The notes beneath the pieces were generated by a model. It was given only the letters and a program-made list of their open reading frames with translations. It did no database searches and was not told the origin of the DNA. Source: Pterobdella sp. o SKG-2022 (Eukaryota > Annelida > Clitellata > Hirudinida > Piscicolidae). Taken from it: a DNA stretch of 64,000 nt. The position numbers and the translations under genes were made by a program. This document shows positions 29,638 to 41,765 of the stretch, in pieces. Every line of letters begins with the position of its first letter. The stretch's first letter is position 1. The stretch is from positions 31,079,125 through 31,143,124 of the forward strand of contig OZ038320.1 of assembly GCA_964035795.1 (NCBI GenBank). The letters are read 5' to 3'.

Positions 29638-32600
29638 TGTTTCACCACTTTTATAACCTTCTAATAATCGATGTGATATGTGCATTCCTCGATCTTTTCT
29701 CAACTGCAGATATATTCTTGTACATGTGACCCGCTCTTCACAGAAAAACAATTTGATAGTAATAAATTAATAAATCAATAATATAAAATTGAATAATAAA
29801 GCGTTAATCAAAAAAATATTCATTAATTTGAGATTGCTCATATAGACCATAGTCGATCAATACTAATTATTTTTTATTCTAAGATTCTAGCTTTTTTTTT
29901 AATAATTTTTATTATTTTTATTATTTTTTCTTTATATGCGCCTTACTCGCTTGTTTTGCTCAGACATAAATAGACTTTATTTCTACTTATATGTATCATC
30001 ATCATTAACAATATCTTAGAATTATTTTTGAAATTGCTTCGTTGATAATTGTTTGTGATGTCACCATTCATCATTCCTTATCTATGTTATCTACATCAAG
30101 TCCTATAGTTTTACCACCTAATGTGGGTTTAAGAGAAGCTGTTAAATAACCATTTAGAAAATGAACTAATTTGGTGAGAGGCAATATTAGTTATTGCGCA
30201 ATTATCGAATTTGGCTTTTTAATACTTATTAGAATATTTTTGATGGTGACAGTGACTAATTTTGATTATCTAAAAATAATTTTAGAACTGGGATTTTTAT
30301 ATTTTTTGTTCTCTTTGATATTTGTATCGTTATTGCTTCCAAGTTGTTTTTGTTATAATTGCCATCAAAGATTCAGGATATTAACTCCTAAAAATTATTT
30401 CAAAAGATTTATATTTGTGAATATATAATAATATTTCAAAATTATTATGCTAACTGTCTTACTACAATTTCAATTTTTTAACCAAAATAAAAAATTTCTT
30501 GTCGCGGTTCTTTAATTTATTTTGTACGAATCAAAATAAATAGGGATCAACGTCGGTAGTGACACTGAATGTCATCTGATTAACGTGTTTTTGTAGAGAA
30601 GAGCATCAAAAATTAATCATTCAAAACACTTGCTTCTTCTTTATTAAAACGCCATTGAAACAAAATTTAATAGCATAATTTGTTTAAAATTACAGAACCA
30701 TATATTAAAAGCCTCTTTATTTATGGAGCCGCTGGGTGAGAAAGAATAAAAATTTGAACAATTCTAATTTATTAATAACAGGCATCGTAGACAAGAAATT
30801 TTTTCTCATAATGCTAAAATACCACCACTTTCATGGCTATTCTATCAATTTATTTGTATGTTTTACTCATCTTTTAAACTCAGTGTTCTATATTTTCATT
30901 CAATCAATTATTTTTGTTGCAAATGAATAAAATTTTTAATTTGAATATATAATTTTATAGTGTTTTTAACAGTATCTGAATGTTTTTTTATCATCCGTTT
31001 TTAAATTTTTCTCAACATATTCTATTTTAATACAGTTATCTACAACGAAGATATCTCCGATAAGCCTATCTCCATTTGAAAACATTACCAACAATTTAAT
31101 GTTCATAATTTGAAAAGAAAATTGAAGTAATGGTGAAAATAAAACATTGTTTTGTGATTTTTTAGAAACAAGACAATGCAGCTGATCATTCTGCATTTAA
31201 AAAGAAGCCTAAATAAGCAGAAAAAAAAAGCTTAAGAAAAATTAAAACAGCAACAAAATGAAATAAACAAATAGTTAGTAACTTGAGTAACAAAATTGAA
31301 TGAAGGTTTGTAAAAAAATTATGATGCAAAAAGTTTCTTACAAATAGAAAATAATGTGTTAAATGGAAACTGAACAAAAATGCGAGAAGGTTCGATGGCT
31401 GATATTTATTATGATTTTTCAAACCTTACAAATACCCGACATAAAACCCACCGATTTTGACAGATATTTTTTTTTTTAAATCTTTTTTTAAACAAAAAAA
31501 AGTCATTTATCATTGCTTCAATTTTTGGTACACAAGGAGTGAAATATACCTACTGCGCTACCAAAACCTATTTGGGGCTTCTGGTGGCTTACTTACATAT
31601 ATACATAAGAAAAAAATACAAATTGGAATACAAATTGGATCAAATTACATAGGAAACATTGAAACATCTCCTTTCAACGACTTTTTTGAAGTATACACTA
31701 AGAATCTTTCATTTTTTTTTTTCGGAATTTATATATTGTATTTTTGAGGTTTCAAAATATAATTTTGACATAGAGTTAAAAATATTAAATAAGTAATAAA
31801 TCACTTCCACTTCATTTTATCTTCATTTAATTAGCAATAAAACCAGCTACAGTTGGGGTAGTCTAACAAATAAAATATGTCTATCGGAATTCTGGTAGGA
31901 TCCCATTGGAAATGGAAATCCTTCAAATCTGAAGCAGGATTACCAATTCTGGAAACCATATGCTTATCTGTAGTTTTTTAAATATCAAAAACATTCATTG
32001 AGCATAAAAAGATTTATTTAGCTTACATGCATTGGTTCGTGAACGATCAAACAAATATATGAATAAAAATGTATAACTATTTTTGATTTTTTCGAAAACT
32101 GAATCCAGTTAGAGCACATTTCAATATGTAATGTATAGAGTAGTTTTGCTGTATAAGTTATGTAGTTTTTTGTGAAAAACTTGAAACAGAAGTGGTTTGT
32201 TTTGTTGTACAAAGTTGTTTGCAACAAAAACAACTTTGTTGGCATAACGTTTGTTGTTTTGTGACAACCACTTTTTTCGAAAATTTTTTTTCATTTTCTT
32301 TCTCATAATAAGCATCGTCGCAGTTTTTATAGTCATTTAGAACTTTTTGTTAAATGCTTATTGTTTTTTTAGATAAAATTTTTAGAAACTTTGTGTACCT
32401 CTGATACAAACATTTTTAATTTTTTTGAACATCAAAAAAGTGCTGTCATGAATAGATTTGTTTTTTTAAAAACTCTCACTCTCGCTAAGTACGACCTTAT
32501 CATAAATCTAACGTGCAAAGATATTGAAAAAATTTTTCCAATAGATAAAGGTGTAACCAAAGATTTCTATGGTTTTCTTAATAATGAGATGATCTTGATG

Positions 32601-32959
32601 ATGATAACTCGTAGCTCTTTGTGGCTTTGTGGTTAGCAAGCTTAATCATGTTTTTCAATTAGTTTTTTTTATTTTTCTTCAATTTTTTAACTTTGTGCTT
32701 ATTATTTTTTACTGCTCAAACTGCAATCATCATCATTCAGCTATATATTTTTTTTTTGAATCTTCTCCCAGGATTTTTTGCATTACAATAACTTGCAATG
32801 TATCACCGTCAACCTTGATGAACTCAATATATAAATTGACTTAGTTATGAAAACAAAAAAAACATTAGCTCGGAATTACTATCAATAACATCAGCACCTT
32901 GAAGTCATGCTTTCCATTGTTATTATCTCTCTACATAGTTTCCCTCCCTCAATGCTCCC
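29638..32959. other. AT-rich gene desert, part 2
   Basis: Long A/T runs and only short AT-biased ORFs without recognisable domains (for example 30171-30428, 31457-31747). I see no gene. Confidence 0.5.
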
Positions 32960-33280
32960 TGTTGTCACAAAAATCTAGTTGGTTATAATTGCCGGACATT
33001 ACTTAAGCTACTACGTTTTAACTATTTTGTACTTTGGACCCCTTTATTTTATATAGTTAAACGTTTAGTGTATATTGCTGGGTTGGTTATAATTATCTTT
33101 CGGATGTTATAATTACTTTCCGGTAATTAAAATGTTCTAAAACTTCCGAAATTAGTAGTATATAAGGGATGTAAGTTTGTGAGGTTTCATTCATGTGGAA
33201 TGTCTTAATATTCTAATTTTTGGACTAGTTGTGGATATTTCTGCTAATGAATTTCTTGCTTTCGAAGACCTTGTTCAACA
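32960..33280 (+). mobile_element. Candidate solo LTR
   Basis: A 321-bp block begins TGTTGTCACAA and ends TTGTTCAACA, the TG...CA ends usual for LTRs. It contains three TTGGTTATAATT/ATGTTATAATT repeats, a TATA-like GTATATAAGGGATG near 33157, and a C-rich stretch after the end. It differs in composition from its surroundings. No clear 4-6 bp target duplication, no second LTR and no pol were seen, so the call is tentative. Confidence 0.35.
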
Positions 33281-34021
33281 GAAGACCCTGTGCTGACACC
33301 CGTGGTGAGTTGACCTTCACCTTATTCACTTTCTCGAAATTATTCAATTCTCAATCTAAAAACAAAATTTTTGAAAATTTAATTTTTTGAAAATCAATCC
33401 TAGTATTTAGAAGTACCAAACTGACATGTCAAAAATTCTTGGTGTTATGAGATAAACAGTCGAGCTTTCACAACACTGGTTCTAAAGGTAACTAGCATTT
33501 ATGTATTATAGATTAATTTTGGTTTTCTTAAGTGAAACATTAATTAAAAAAATTGTGTTTTTAATGATGCAAAAAAAAGTCTGCAAGCTTTCAAAACCGT
33601 TGATAAAACCGAGGAAGCTTTGGTTGACCTCATTTTATTAATTCAAGCGCTAGTTATTGCCATTCTATAGTGAAAATCACCTTGATTTTAGTAATTAAAT
33701 ATCAAATGATTATATTGACTTGCTATACCATTTCAACTCATTAATAATAACCAAGTCCATGAGTAATAGGTTTCCTTAAAGTACTATTAATTGTATAGGT
33801 AGATGGAAAGAAATGCTTTTATGAAATATTTGAGACCAAAAATTTTTGATTTTTTTCCAAAATCCTTATCATATGGCATTTAAAAAAAATTTTTTTGTCC
33901 GATGTAAAAGGAACAGAAATTTCGAAAATGCTTGAATCGCATGTATTTAAACGAGGGTGCGACTGACCACTGGTGTAAAATAAATTAAAGTTTAACTTAT
34001 AATTGAAAATATATGATAATT
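33281..34021. other. AT-rich sequence between candidate LTR and retroelement fragment
   Basis: No coding or structural signal recognised. A donor-like GTGGTGAGT lies at about 33302-33310, just after the candidate LTR. Confidence 0.4.
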
Positions 34022-34440
34022 ATAAACATGCTCAAGTAAATGACATAATAAAGAAAGCTCTGTCATTAGCCCATATACCTTCGATTCTTGAACCAAATGG
34101 TGTATCTGGCTCTGATGGAAAACGTCCAGGTGAGATGACAGTTTACCCATGATAAAATGGTTGTACTATAGTGTGGGGGTTCACTTGTAGTGACAGTATC
34201 GCCTCCAGCCACATACAAATTTCTTCGGCTATTCCAGGAAAGTAGCTGAAAGCGCGGAGACAGCTAAGCTGACAAAATATCGCAAACTTTCAGCAGATTA
34301 TGAAGTTATACCAATCGGAGTTGGAACTTTTGGTTCTTGAGATCCAAACGAACTAAGATTGATAAGAGAGATCGAGAAAAAAAGCTCAAGAAACAGAACC
34401 TACACAATAATATTTAAAACACTAATACCGCCATATGTCA
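34022..34440 (+). pseudogene. Decayed retroelement C-terminal endonuclease-like domain
   Basis: From about 34025 the frame reads ALSLAHIPSILEPNGVSG, then DGKRPGEMTVYP, then (after two stops) IVWGFTCSDSIASSH. After a one-base frameshift come AKLTKYRKLSADYEVIPIGV and LRLIREI. This order (IPS-LEP-G, DGKRPD, W-TC-DT, A--K--KY--L, F-P--V-T-G) is the C-terminal segment found in many invertebrate retrotransposon ORFs, with a DGKRPD...TCTDT core suggestive of a PD-(D/E)XK fold. Internal stops and the frameshift show it is dead. Family identity is from recollected patterns and was not searched. Confidence 0.55.
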
Positions 34441-34879
34441 CCTCCCTGTTTGCTTCTTTAAATTAGAATAGATATAAGTTAAATTATCCAAAAAGATTCA
34501 TTTGATTTATTTACAATTATTATTTTGATTTTCGATAAACTTTTTTTTAATTTTTTTGTATTGTGCATATTTCATTTTTTTCCAATGAGTTTTTTTTAGA
34601 CCTATTTCATACTTGTTTGTGCCAATTTGAAGTGTGATAAAATTCATTAGTGGAAAGAAAATACCAGTTTAAGAATCTCAGTCATTTATCATAAATATAC
34701 AAGCACTACTAAGGAAACAGAAATGCAAGAGTTGTTTATTGATATATTTTTTTTGAATTTTAAAAACTTATGCCTTTCGGATTCTTTGTACTAACATATC
34801 TCCTCAATATGCTTAGCATTTGTAGTATGAAGTTGACCGTGAATCAACTCCATTTATGGCTATTATATTTCAGAATTTT

Positions 34880-35040
34880 TTCCATCAATTTGAGCCTGTT
34901 TCCCAAAAACCAATATTTAGAATATATTGGTGCAACTTCATAATCCGCTGATAAGTTGTCATGTTTCTGCAACGTAGCTGTCACCTAATTTTCACGAACA
35001 TAGCTGTACGTGGCTGGGACCTCCATTTTACAGCTCGAAA
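34880..35040 (-). pseudogene. Second, inverted and more decayed copy of the same retroelement domain
   Basis: On the minus strand PATYSYV, then later LSADYEVAPIYSKYW. LSADYEV is shared with the plus-strand copy at about 34295, and PATYS... parallels the PATYKF reading of the plus-strand copy near 34205. The two copies face in opposite directions about 600 bases apart. Confidence 0.45.
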
Positions 35041-35958
35041 CAGCACAGGCTAGAAAAGCTTCAAGTATTGTCTCCACGTGACATCACCAACTTAATTTAA
35101 AACAAAAAATGTATAAAATGTAAAAAAATGTATATAAATGCGTAAGTAATATGATTTTGAACGAACGTCTCATTAAAGAAACAAAGACCCGAAGAGGTTG
35201 ACACAAATTGACTCGCGAATATAATATTGTCCAAATAGTTTTTATCAAGCCAATGTAACGATGATGAAATTTTTTAAAATGATTTTTAAATTATCTTCCA
35301 ATAATATTGTATTAATTTGGCTTGAAAAATCATCATCGTGAGTAACTCGACCATATACGTCATGCAAACAAAATTAATTGAACTTCCGAAGAAAACTCGA
35401 ATCAAAATTTTTACAGAAACTTCTAACAAAGCTTTTAAAAAAGAAATGAAATGAAATGAATGTATCGGAATGATACATTTTCGTGAGAACTTAGGTTTTA
35501 AAAGTAATTCCAAACTTAGCGGAGTGAAAAGTATATTAAAAATATATAATTTTGAGACAGAATAACCTGAATAATACAAATGTACAGATGTAGCAAATTT
35601 GCTTCAATAGGAGAATACTAATTAAATTCTAACTCAACAGAAAATTGCTTTTTTAATAAAATTTAAGAGTTTTATATTGAATCTCTACAGTTTGAAGTTT
35701 GATTATAAATTGTTTTCATACAATCTTATATCAGATTAATTTGCGAGATAGGCGTGACTGATATTATGCTCCTGAAGCGAGTTTTTGAGTAATATTCCAA
35801 AAATGATAGTTGTGCAAATGTTTTGGAAACAGTTTTTCGCGGACCTGTTTCAATGTTAATGTTATAACACAATCTGAAGAAGCGTAAGATGATTTTGGGG
35901 ATACACAGAACAAACTTTTATTTTTCTCTTTTATTAAAAATTATTTTTTTTTATTAAT

Positions 35959-36031
35959 CGACCCGTTTAGTTTAGTGGTAAAGCATTAGACTAATTATCT
36001 AAAATTTCCGGGTTCGATCCCGCGTGGGTCG
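35959..36031 (+). tRNA. tRNA-like sequence, probably a tRNA pseudogene or SINE head
   Basis: 73 bases fold as a near cloverleaf. The acceptor CGACCCG pairs with TGGGTCG. The D arm is GTTT-AGTGGTA-AAGC. The anticodon arm TTAGA-CTAATTA-TCTAA has AAT in the anticodon place (isoleucine). The T arm contains GGTTCGATCCC. A-box-like TAGTTTAGTGG and B-box GGTTCGATCC are present. Faults are two extra bases between the acceptor and D arm, T instead of a purine after the anticodon, and a T stem that needs a one-base-short loop. A functional tRNA is therefore unlikely. Confidence 0.4.
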
Positions 36032-36118
36032 ACAATTATATACGCAAGAAGTAGAGCCCTGTGAAACATCTGTTGAGCTAACGAAACCCCGACTGATGGT
36101 TAATCTGAAAAAAAAATT
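36032..36118 (+). mobile_element. Possible SINE body and A-rich tail after the tRNA-like head
   Basis: After the tRNA-like part comes a GC-richer stretch (AGCCCTGTGAAACATCTG, then AACGAAACCCCGACTGATGG) that ends in a run of nine A at about 36109-36117. Head, unique body and A tail are the layout of a tRNA-derived SINE. A single copy cannot prove mobility. Confidence 0.35.
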
Positions 36119-36278
36119 TATCAATTAATTTTTTATTGTTCTGAGAACTGAAAATGGCATTCCGCCCTAAAAAATTTGCAATGATTAAATATCTAAATTT
36201 TTGCGTGTTTTTAATAATAAAATACTGTTTGCATCACTTTTAAACAACGTGAATTAGTTATCTAATCTAATTGGCCAC

Positions 36279-36382
36279 TAGATAATGTAAGATACTCTTA
36301 CGAAAAGCTTCGTGTATTAAGTTTCTCAATAAACCTTAGTGTTTGTTTCTATTATACTGATTTTCGGCTATTTTACGTCAAC
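36279..36382 (+). mobile_element. MITE family B, copy 3 (half element)
   Basis: GATAATGTAAGATACTCTT, ACGAAAAGCTTCGT, TTTCTCAATAAACC and an outer end CGGCTATTTTACGTCAAC. The first 76 or so bases equal the reverse complement of 29559-29637. Confidence 0.75.
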
Positions 36383-38861
36383 ATTACTGAGATACAAAGC
36401 TTTCATTAATTGTTTCTATTATACTAATTGACTTGTTAACCTAAATAAATTCAAGACGAAATTACTCAATTAAAAATTGACTTGACAATAATTACTAATA
36501 AACAGTTTAAAATTATAACAAAAGCTATGAAAAATGCACTTGATAACGTGATTTAAGCTTGGCACAGTCATTAGTTTTTTATATACGACTAAAGATAATG
36601 ACAGTTGAAGAATTTAATTCTGCATCTGCAAATAGCTTTTTTTATTCATTATTTTAAAACTCCCGAAATTTATATAATTCAATTTATATAGAAATACTAT
36701 ATAAAATCGAGAAAAACTGTGATTATTTGTTTATAAGCACGTTTTTTTCTGACAAAAATGCAAAACTTTATCGAAAAAACATTGAAATAATTGTGAAACC
36801 TAGCAAAGTAAGACACCAAAATACCGTTCAAGGGCTACTTGTTTTACTTACTTAGTAATAACGTATTTTTTGTATTATTGAAACGGTATCAGCCATAAAA
36901 ATGCAGTGGAGACATAATGAAGGGTGAATGTAATTTATTTGAAAGCTTGGAAAACATTTAGGGTGGTTTGGTTGTATATGTGAACTACGATTAAAGAAAG
37001 TAAAATAAAGGAGTAAAAATCTGTCTAAAAGAATTTCAGTTTTAAATACGTTTCTAAAAAAATTTGAATTTTTATAATTTTCCAAATATTCAATTATATT
37101 TTAATAAAATGTTTCGATTAAAGGAATAAAGTTCTTTTGAGGATAAGTTATGGATTGAAGAAAGATTGAAATGAAACTATTTCTCATTGGGTAATGCTTA
37201 AAAATAATCCATCCAAAACGAAAACTTAATAAACCGAATTAAAAAAGAACAATTGAAAATTTTCACAGTTTTTGACAATAACTCGTGGAAAATAATTGGA
37301 AAAAGTAAGACTGACTATAAAGCTACTTAAACTCTAAATAACGTTATTTTTGAAAAAAAACGTACGTTTCAAGAATGAAGCAAGCACAATGCAAACAGAG
37401 AAGACCACTTTAAGCTAATCCTCCTCTCTTCAATGCTGGAAAACTATTTTCATAAAAACGTGTTCTGGTTTAATATACGTTACTTTGCTGCCAAGAATGA
37501 AAGTATGCTAGTAAAAAAGCTATGCAAATGTACCTCGAAAGATCATGTCGAAACACGCGGGTTCCAAAAGAAAACCACTTTTATATCTAAAAATTTTAAT
37601 TTTCTAGAAATTTGAGCTTCTATGCAAAGTCTAAAAACCCAATGAAGTTATTTGGCATACACGATTTAGCGGCCCGGCAGATGTGGAAGACAGAAATAAG
37701 TGGAAACTTTTTATTAGTATACCAAAATTAATGTCTTGAACATATGCTTAATGTAATTTTTTTATGTATTCTACCAATGAAACCAATAAATTTATACTTC
37801 AAACAGGAACTTCTTATATCTCTCACTGTTATTCAAACTGTTCAATGAGGTACGATAAGACTCCACTTGGCAAAAAGTTCAGCTCTTTTCTATAAATATA
37901 ACTGAATTATAAACAAGTTCTCACATCGAAGTAAAACTTCAAGAAAGCTGTAGCAATATCGCTCAAAAAAAGATAATTAGTTTTCATCGTGGGCTATTCA
38001 TGAGATTTTGAGTGTTGAAGATTATCAATATATTAATATAGCTCAGATTTCAAAACGAAAACTTGATTTCATTTTCTTGAAAGAAGCATAGAATAATAGA
38101 AACCGGAATAGCTCCAATAAATTGCTGTGCAAACAAATGAAGTCCATCAATTTTACCCTTAAATTAAAATAAGGTATATTCGGTTTAATTAATGAAATAA
38201 CTTGAATTAATTTTTTTTTATATAAATAACATTATTTGAAAAAGCTTCAGCCGAGTTTGGGTTTTGAAGATAGAAAATTGTGACGTAATGGTGTCACTAC
38301 TCAAACACACAAAGCAACTGAAAATTCTCGAATGTATTAAAGGTTTGAGTTTTTCTTCTTTGGAATAAGTTTAATTACATACTCTAATAAAAATTGTGAA
38401 TCTTTTGTTCATTAAAAACAATGGAATGAAAGAAAAAAGGCTTGTTGCAACTTCATTACTTGTAGACTAGCATAATTAAATTCTTCAAACAGATTTGGTT
38501 TTATATTTTTATTATTTAATTATATTTTATTATTTATTTGAAAAATTTTTTAAATTCTCAAAATTTTTCATCACTTTTTAAACTGAGGACTTAACTTGAT
38601 GACGGAACTTGTAAAGTTCTGAAAAGCTTTAGTTGTTGAAAAACGACTTGAAAATTTAAGCGGTTTCTTTAATGAATAATGACATCTTAAATTTATATAA
38701 AAAAATAACTTTGGTAGCATTAAATTACAAGAATGGCAATGAATTTTAAGAAAAAGAAAAATTAACTCTCACAACAAAATATTTTTTTCAAAAAACATAC
38801 TTTTCACCATTTTTCAGAGGACTTCAGCCTTTATCTTCGTCGCAAATACAATAGCTATTTT
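36383..38861. other. AT-rich gene desert, part 3
   Basis: No exon or element recognised. The short ORFs (36852-37085 reverse, 37433-37615) show no domain. Confidence 0.5.
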
Positions 38862-39066
38862 GTTATCAACGTAACATTTTCAAGTATGAGAAACCGTTTT
38901 ATTGATATTACTATGGCAACAGATTAAAGTTAATTCTAAACCCCATAATTATTGCAAAAAGTATTACTAAAATTATGAATTGACATGGACTATAATGTTG
39001 TTTATCGGTTGCCATAGTAATATCAATAAAACGGTTTCTTATACTTGAAAATGTTACGTTGATAAC
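38862..39066. mobile_element. Hairpin MITE, type D, with 59-bp arms differing at one base
   Basis: Left arm 38862-38920 begins GTTATCAACGTAACATTTTC. Right arm 39008-39066 is its reverse complement, with one mismatch in 59 (GTATGAG against GTATAAG). The 87-base spacer has no ORF. Such near-perfect arms point to a recent insertion or gene conversion between arms. A CGAAAAGCTTCGT core directly follows the right arm. Confidence 0.85.
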
Positions 39067-39456
39067 GAAAAGCTTCGTATCTTAATAAACTGATTAGTTT
39101 TTTGAAATTATATTCATTTAAGCATCTATATAAGCATTTCTCTGTTTCCCATAGTTGCACATGTTTCGAAACATAGAAAACATAACTTAGGTTAAACCGG
39201 CTTATAAGCAAGGTGTGTCCGAAAACAAAAAAAATAAGGCGAAACAACGTAATCAGGTAAATAATAAAGTTATTTGTTATTAAACCTCTTCACACCAGAG
39301 TGTTCCATCAACTTCTATTTCAACATTAATTTTTAACCGTTCATTTTCATATGTTCTATTCCATTATTCAGTCTCAAACTATATTTTTATATTCTTTGTC
39401 ATAAATTTCATCTAGTATATAATAAAGCTAGTAAACCCAAACAGCAATTTATTTAA

Positions 39457-39585
39457 CCATAAAGCTTTTCATAAAGAGAATTTTGATTAAGTTTTGACTC
39501 TACTTACGAAAAGTTGTTTATTATAAAATTTTTGTGTTTTGTTGTCTGGTTCTATCATACTGGTTTCCGGCTATTTCACGTTAAC
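39457..39585 (+). mobile_element. MITE family B, diverged copy 4
   Basis: AAAGCTTTTCATAAAGAG ... CTTACGAAAAGTTG ... GGTTCTATCATACTGG ... CGGCTATTTCACGTTAAC. Same block order and outer end as the 36279-36382 copy but with many changes. Confidence 0.6.
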
Positions 39586-39703
39586 AATAATGTTTCTGTT
39601 TAGTTAATTTAGTTCCATACCAATCTCTTAATTCAATCTTCTATTATTTAATGAATATTCCAAACTTAAATTCTACTTCTCCCTGAGGCAACCTACTCTT
39701 GTG

Positions 39704-39772
39704 GTGCTGTTTCCTTCACTTCACCGCTTGTTAGTGCTGTTTCCTTCACTTCACCGCTTGTTAGTGCTGTTT
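39704..39772. repeat. 30-bp tandem repeat, 2.3 units
   Basis: The unit GTGCTGTTTCCTTCACTTCA plus CCGCTTGTTA is present twice without change (39704-39733, 39734-39763) and begins a third time. GC-richer than its surroundings. Confidence 0.9.
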
Positions 39773-39854
39773 CAATTAATCAAACTAAACAAAAAACAGT
39801 GATTTGATTTAAACAAATTTTTGTTTAAAACTTCACTTGAACACAGGACCTTAT

Positions 39855-39874
39855 AAAAAAAAAAAAAAAAAAAA
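39855..39874 (+). repeat. Poly(A) run of 20
   Basis: Twenty consecutive A, about 80 bases after the 30-bp tandem repeat; possibly the tail of a retroposed sequence, but no parent is recognised. Confidence 0.8.
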
Positions 39875-39912
39875 TAATATTATAATGTATTATTGAATTA
39901 ATGTTAACATCA

Positions 39913-40067
39913 TAGTTGTTTGTGAATCACAAAAACACGAAAATATTTGAATTTTTTATTTCGACGAAGCTTTTCGATATATTCTATATCACCATCAAAT
40001 AAAAGGAATTTTTAATACATTTATTGAGAATCGTAGGCTATAAATTTCGATAAGTTTAGCCTTATAA
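39913..40067. mobile_element. Composite MITE: type E arm fused to family A fragment (copy 4)
   Basis: The first part (about 39913-39988; GTGAATCACAAAAACACG, then TTTCGACGAAGCTTTTCGAT) matches the left arm of the 47 kb element. The second part (39993-40067; CATCAAATAAAAGGAAT, AATACATTTATTGA, TTTCGATAAGTTTAGCCTTA) is the inverse of the 10461-10549 family A fragment. Either nested or a chimera. Confidence 0.65.
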
Positions 40068-41568
40068 ATTTTGATTATCATTTTTCAATGTTACCTCAAA
40101 TATATCCGAAACTTCTTCACATCTGGATTTACTTCATGTATCATTTAAGCAAAATTCTTTTCAATTCCATCCAAATCTAAACAAAATCTTACCACTTGTA
40201 TTTTGGAGTTATCGCATTTCTTTCAATTGAAAGGTCTTTCGTTTAGATTTTTGTCTTGAAAGCTCTTTCCTCGAAGTTCAATATACAAAATTAATTTACG
40301 AAACATTTGTTAAAATAAAATATTAGAATAATAGACTTTTGAAAATTTTCTTGCTAAACCAACAATTGCTTAAACTGTCTTTGTTACTAAAACAATGCTT
40401 CTCGCTCTCACCACAGGTTTTACTTCTAAAGCTTTTCATTTTTTTTTGTATTTTTCCAAATTTTTTTGATTAATTATAGCTCAAGTTTCAAAAAATTTTT
40501 AAAATTTCTCAAATTGATCTATAAATAAACCATATAAAAAAGATATAAATATATACATGTATATAAAACTGAAGCATAAACCTGCACCTTTGAAGGCAAA
40601 TATGTAAATTCATATATAGATTGTAACTTCAAAAAACGTCACAACACCGCGACGAAAAAAATATTTTGGGATGAAAACACGAGTGGAAATAATTGAGATT
40701 TAACTTATAAATCTATCTTTGAATTCTTATTTAATGTTTGTTTTGGTCTACTGCTGAAATTCTGAATAAAGGTTAGTAGCTTAAGTGCATTTTTTTCAAT
40801 ATTTCGATTTTAAATTATTTTTAATAAATTTTTTTGTTTTTGAATACAATAAAGTTAACTTACTTGCTCTTCTAATTTTTTTATCACGTTTTTCTACATG
40901 ATGATCTGAACTAGCTCTTCAAAATAAGTGGTCTCTAAAAAAATTAATTTTTTTTCTATATTTCAATTCGAAAATTTTATTATATTATTTTTCCAAATTA
41001 GTTTATAAAATAACGGTGCTGTGATTAAATGCAAAGTCATTCCACAGCTGCGTTATCGCACTTGAGGCAATCCACTGGAAAGTTGGAAAGAATTTCATTC
41101 AACGTTATGCTATAAGTAACTTTGTTTTCATTAGTTTCAAAGTATACTGAATTTTATTTTAAACTTCTTTGAAAAATAAACTTAGCGAAAACAAAAGCTA
41201 AACTTTTCTATACTTATTTTTAATTTATATTTATTGTATTCAGATACGTTTGTATAGCGCACTTTTCACATGAATTAAACATGTATCAAAGGCGTTTAAT
41301 GATACAAATATTTGAAAATTTTACGGTTTGAGGTTTTTTGATGAATTATTGTATTTTGTATAAGACTAATCATATATTTTATTCGTATTTCTATTCATTA
41401 TATCGTATATTATATTTATTATTAATGATAGTCTCATAACTCATTATAAGATTATTATAGCTTGCTCTTAATAAAAAAAATTTCCAATTTTTTGAGAAAT
41501 TGAGTAAAGTTGAACTAGGGCAATTGTATTTCATAAAATATTTACTTTTTTTTACTTTTTCGAGCCAA
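40068..41568. other. AT-rich gene desert, part 4
   Basis: Nothing recognised. Confidence 0.5.
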
Positions 41569-41765
41569 ATATAAATATTCAAGTGAAAACACTTTTAGGA
41601 GTTTATTTTATTCCACGAAACTTTTCGTAAGGTGAACTCACATTATGAATTTATATATACTAATAATTCATATATAAATTTATTTTCGATAATGTAAGGT
41701 CTCTCACGAAAAGCTTCGTGGAATAAAATAAACTCCAAAAATTGTTTTCACTTGAATATTTATAT
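41569..41765. mobile_element. Hairpin MITE, type C, 197 bp
   Basis: Terminal inverted repeats start ATATAAATATTCAAGTGAAA and end with the reverse complement. Arms of about 75 bases share GGAGTTTATTTTATTCCACG and a CGAAACTTTTCGTAAG / CACGAAAAGCTTCGTG pair. The centre is itself palindromic (GAATTTATATATA...TATATAAATTT). No ORF. A worn relative lies at 50838-50940. Confidence 0.85.
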
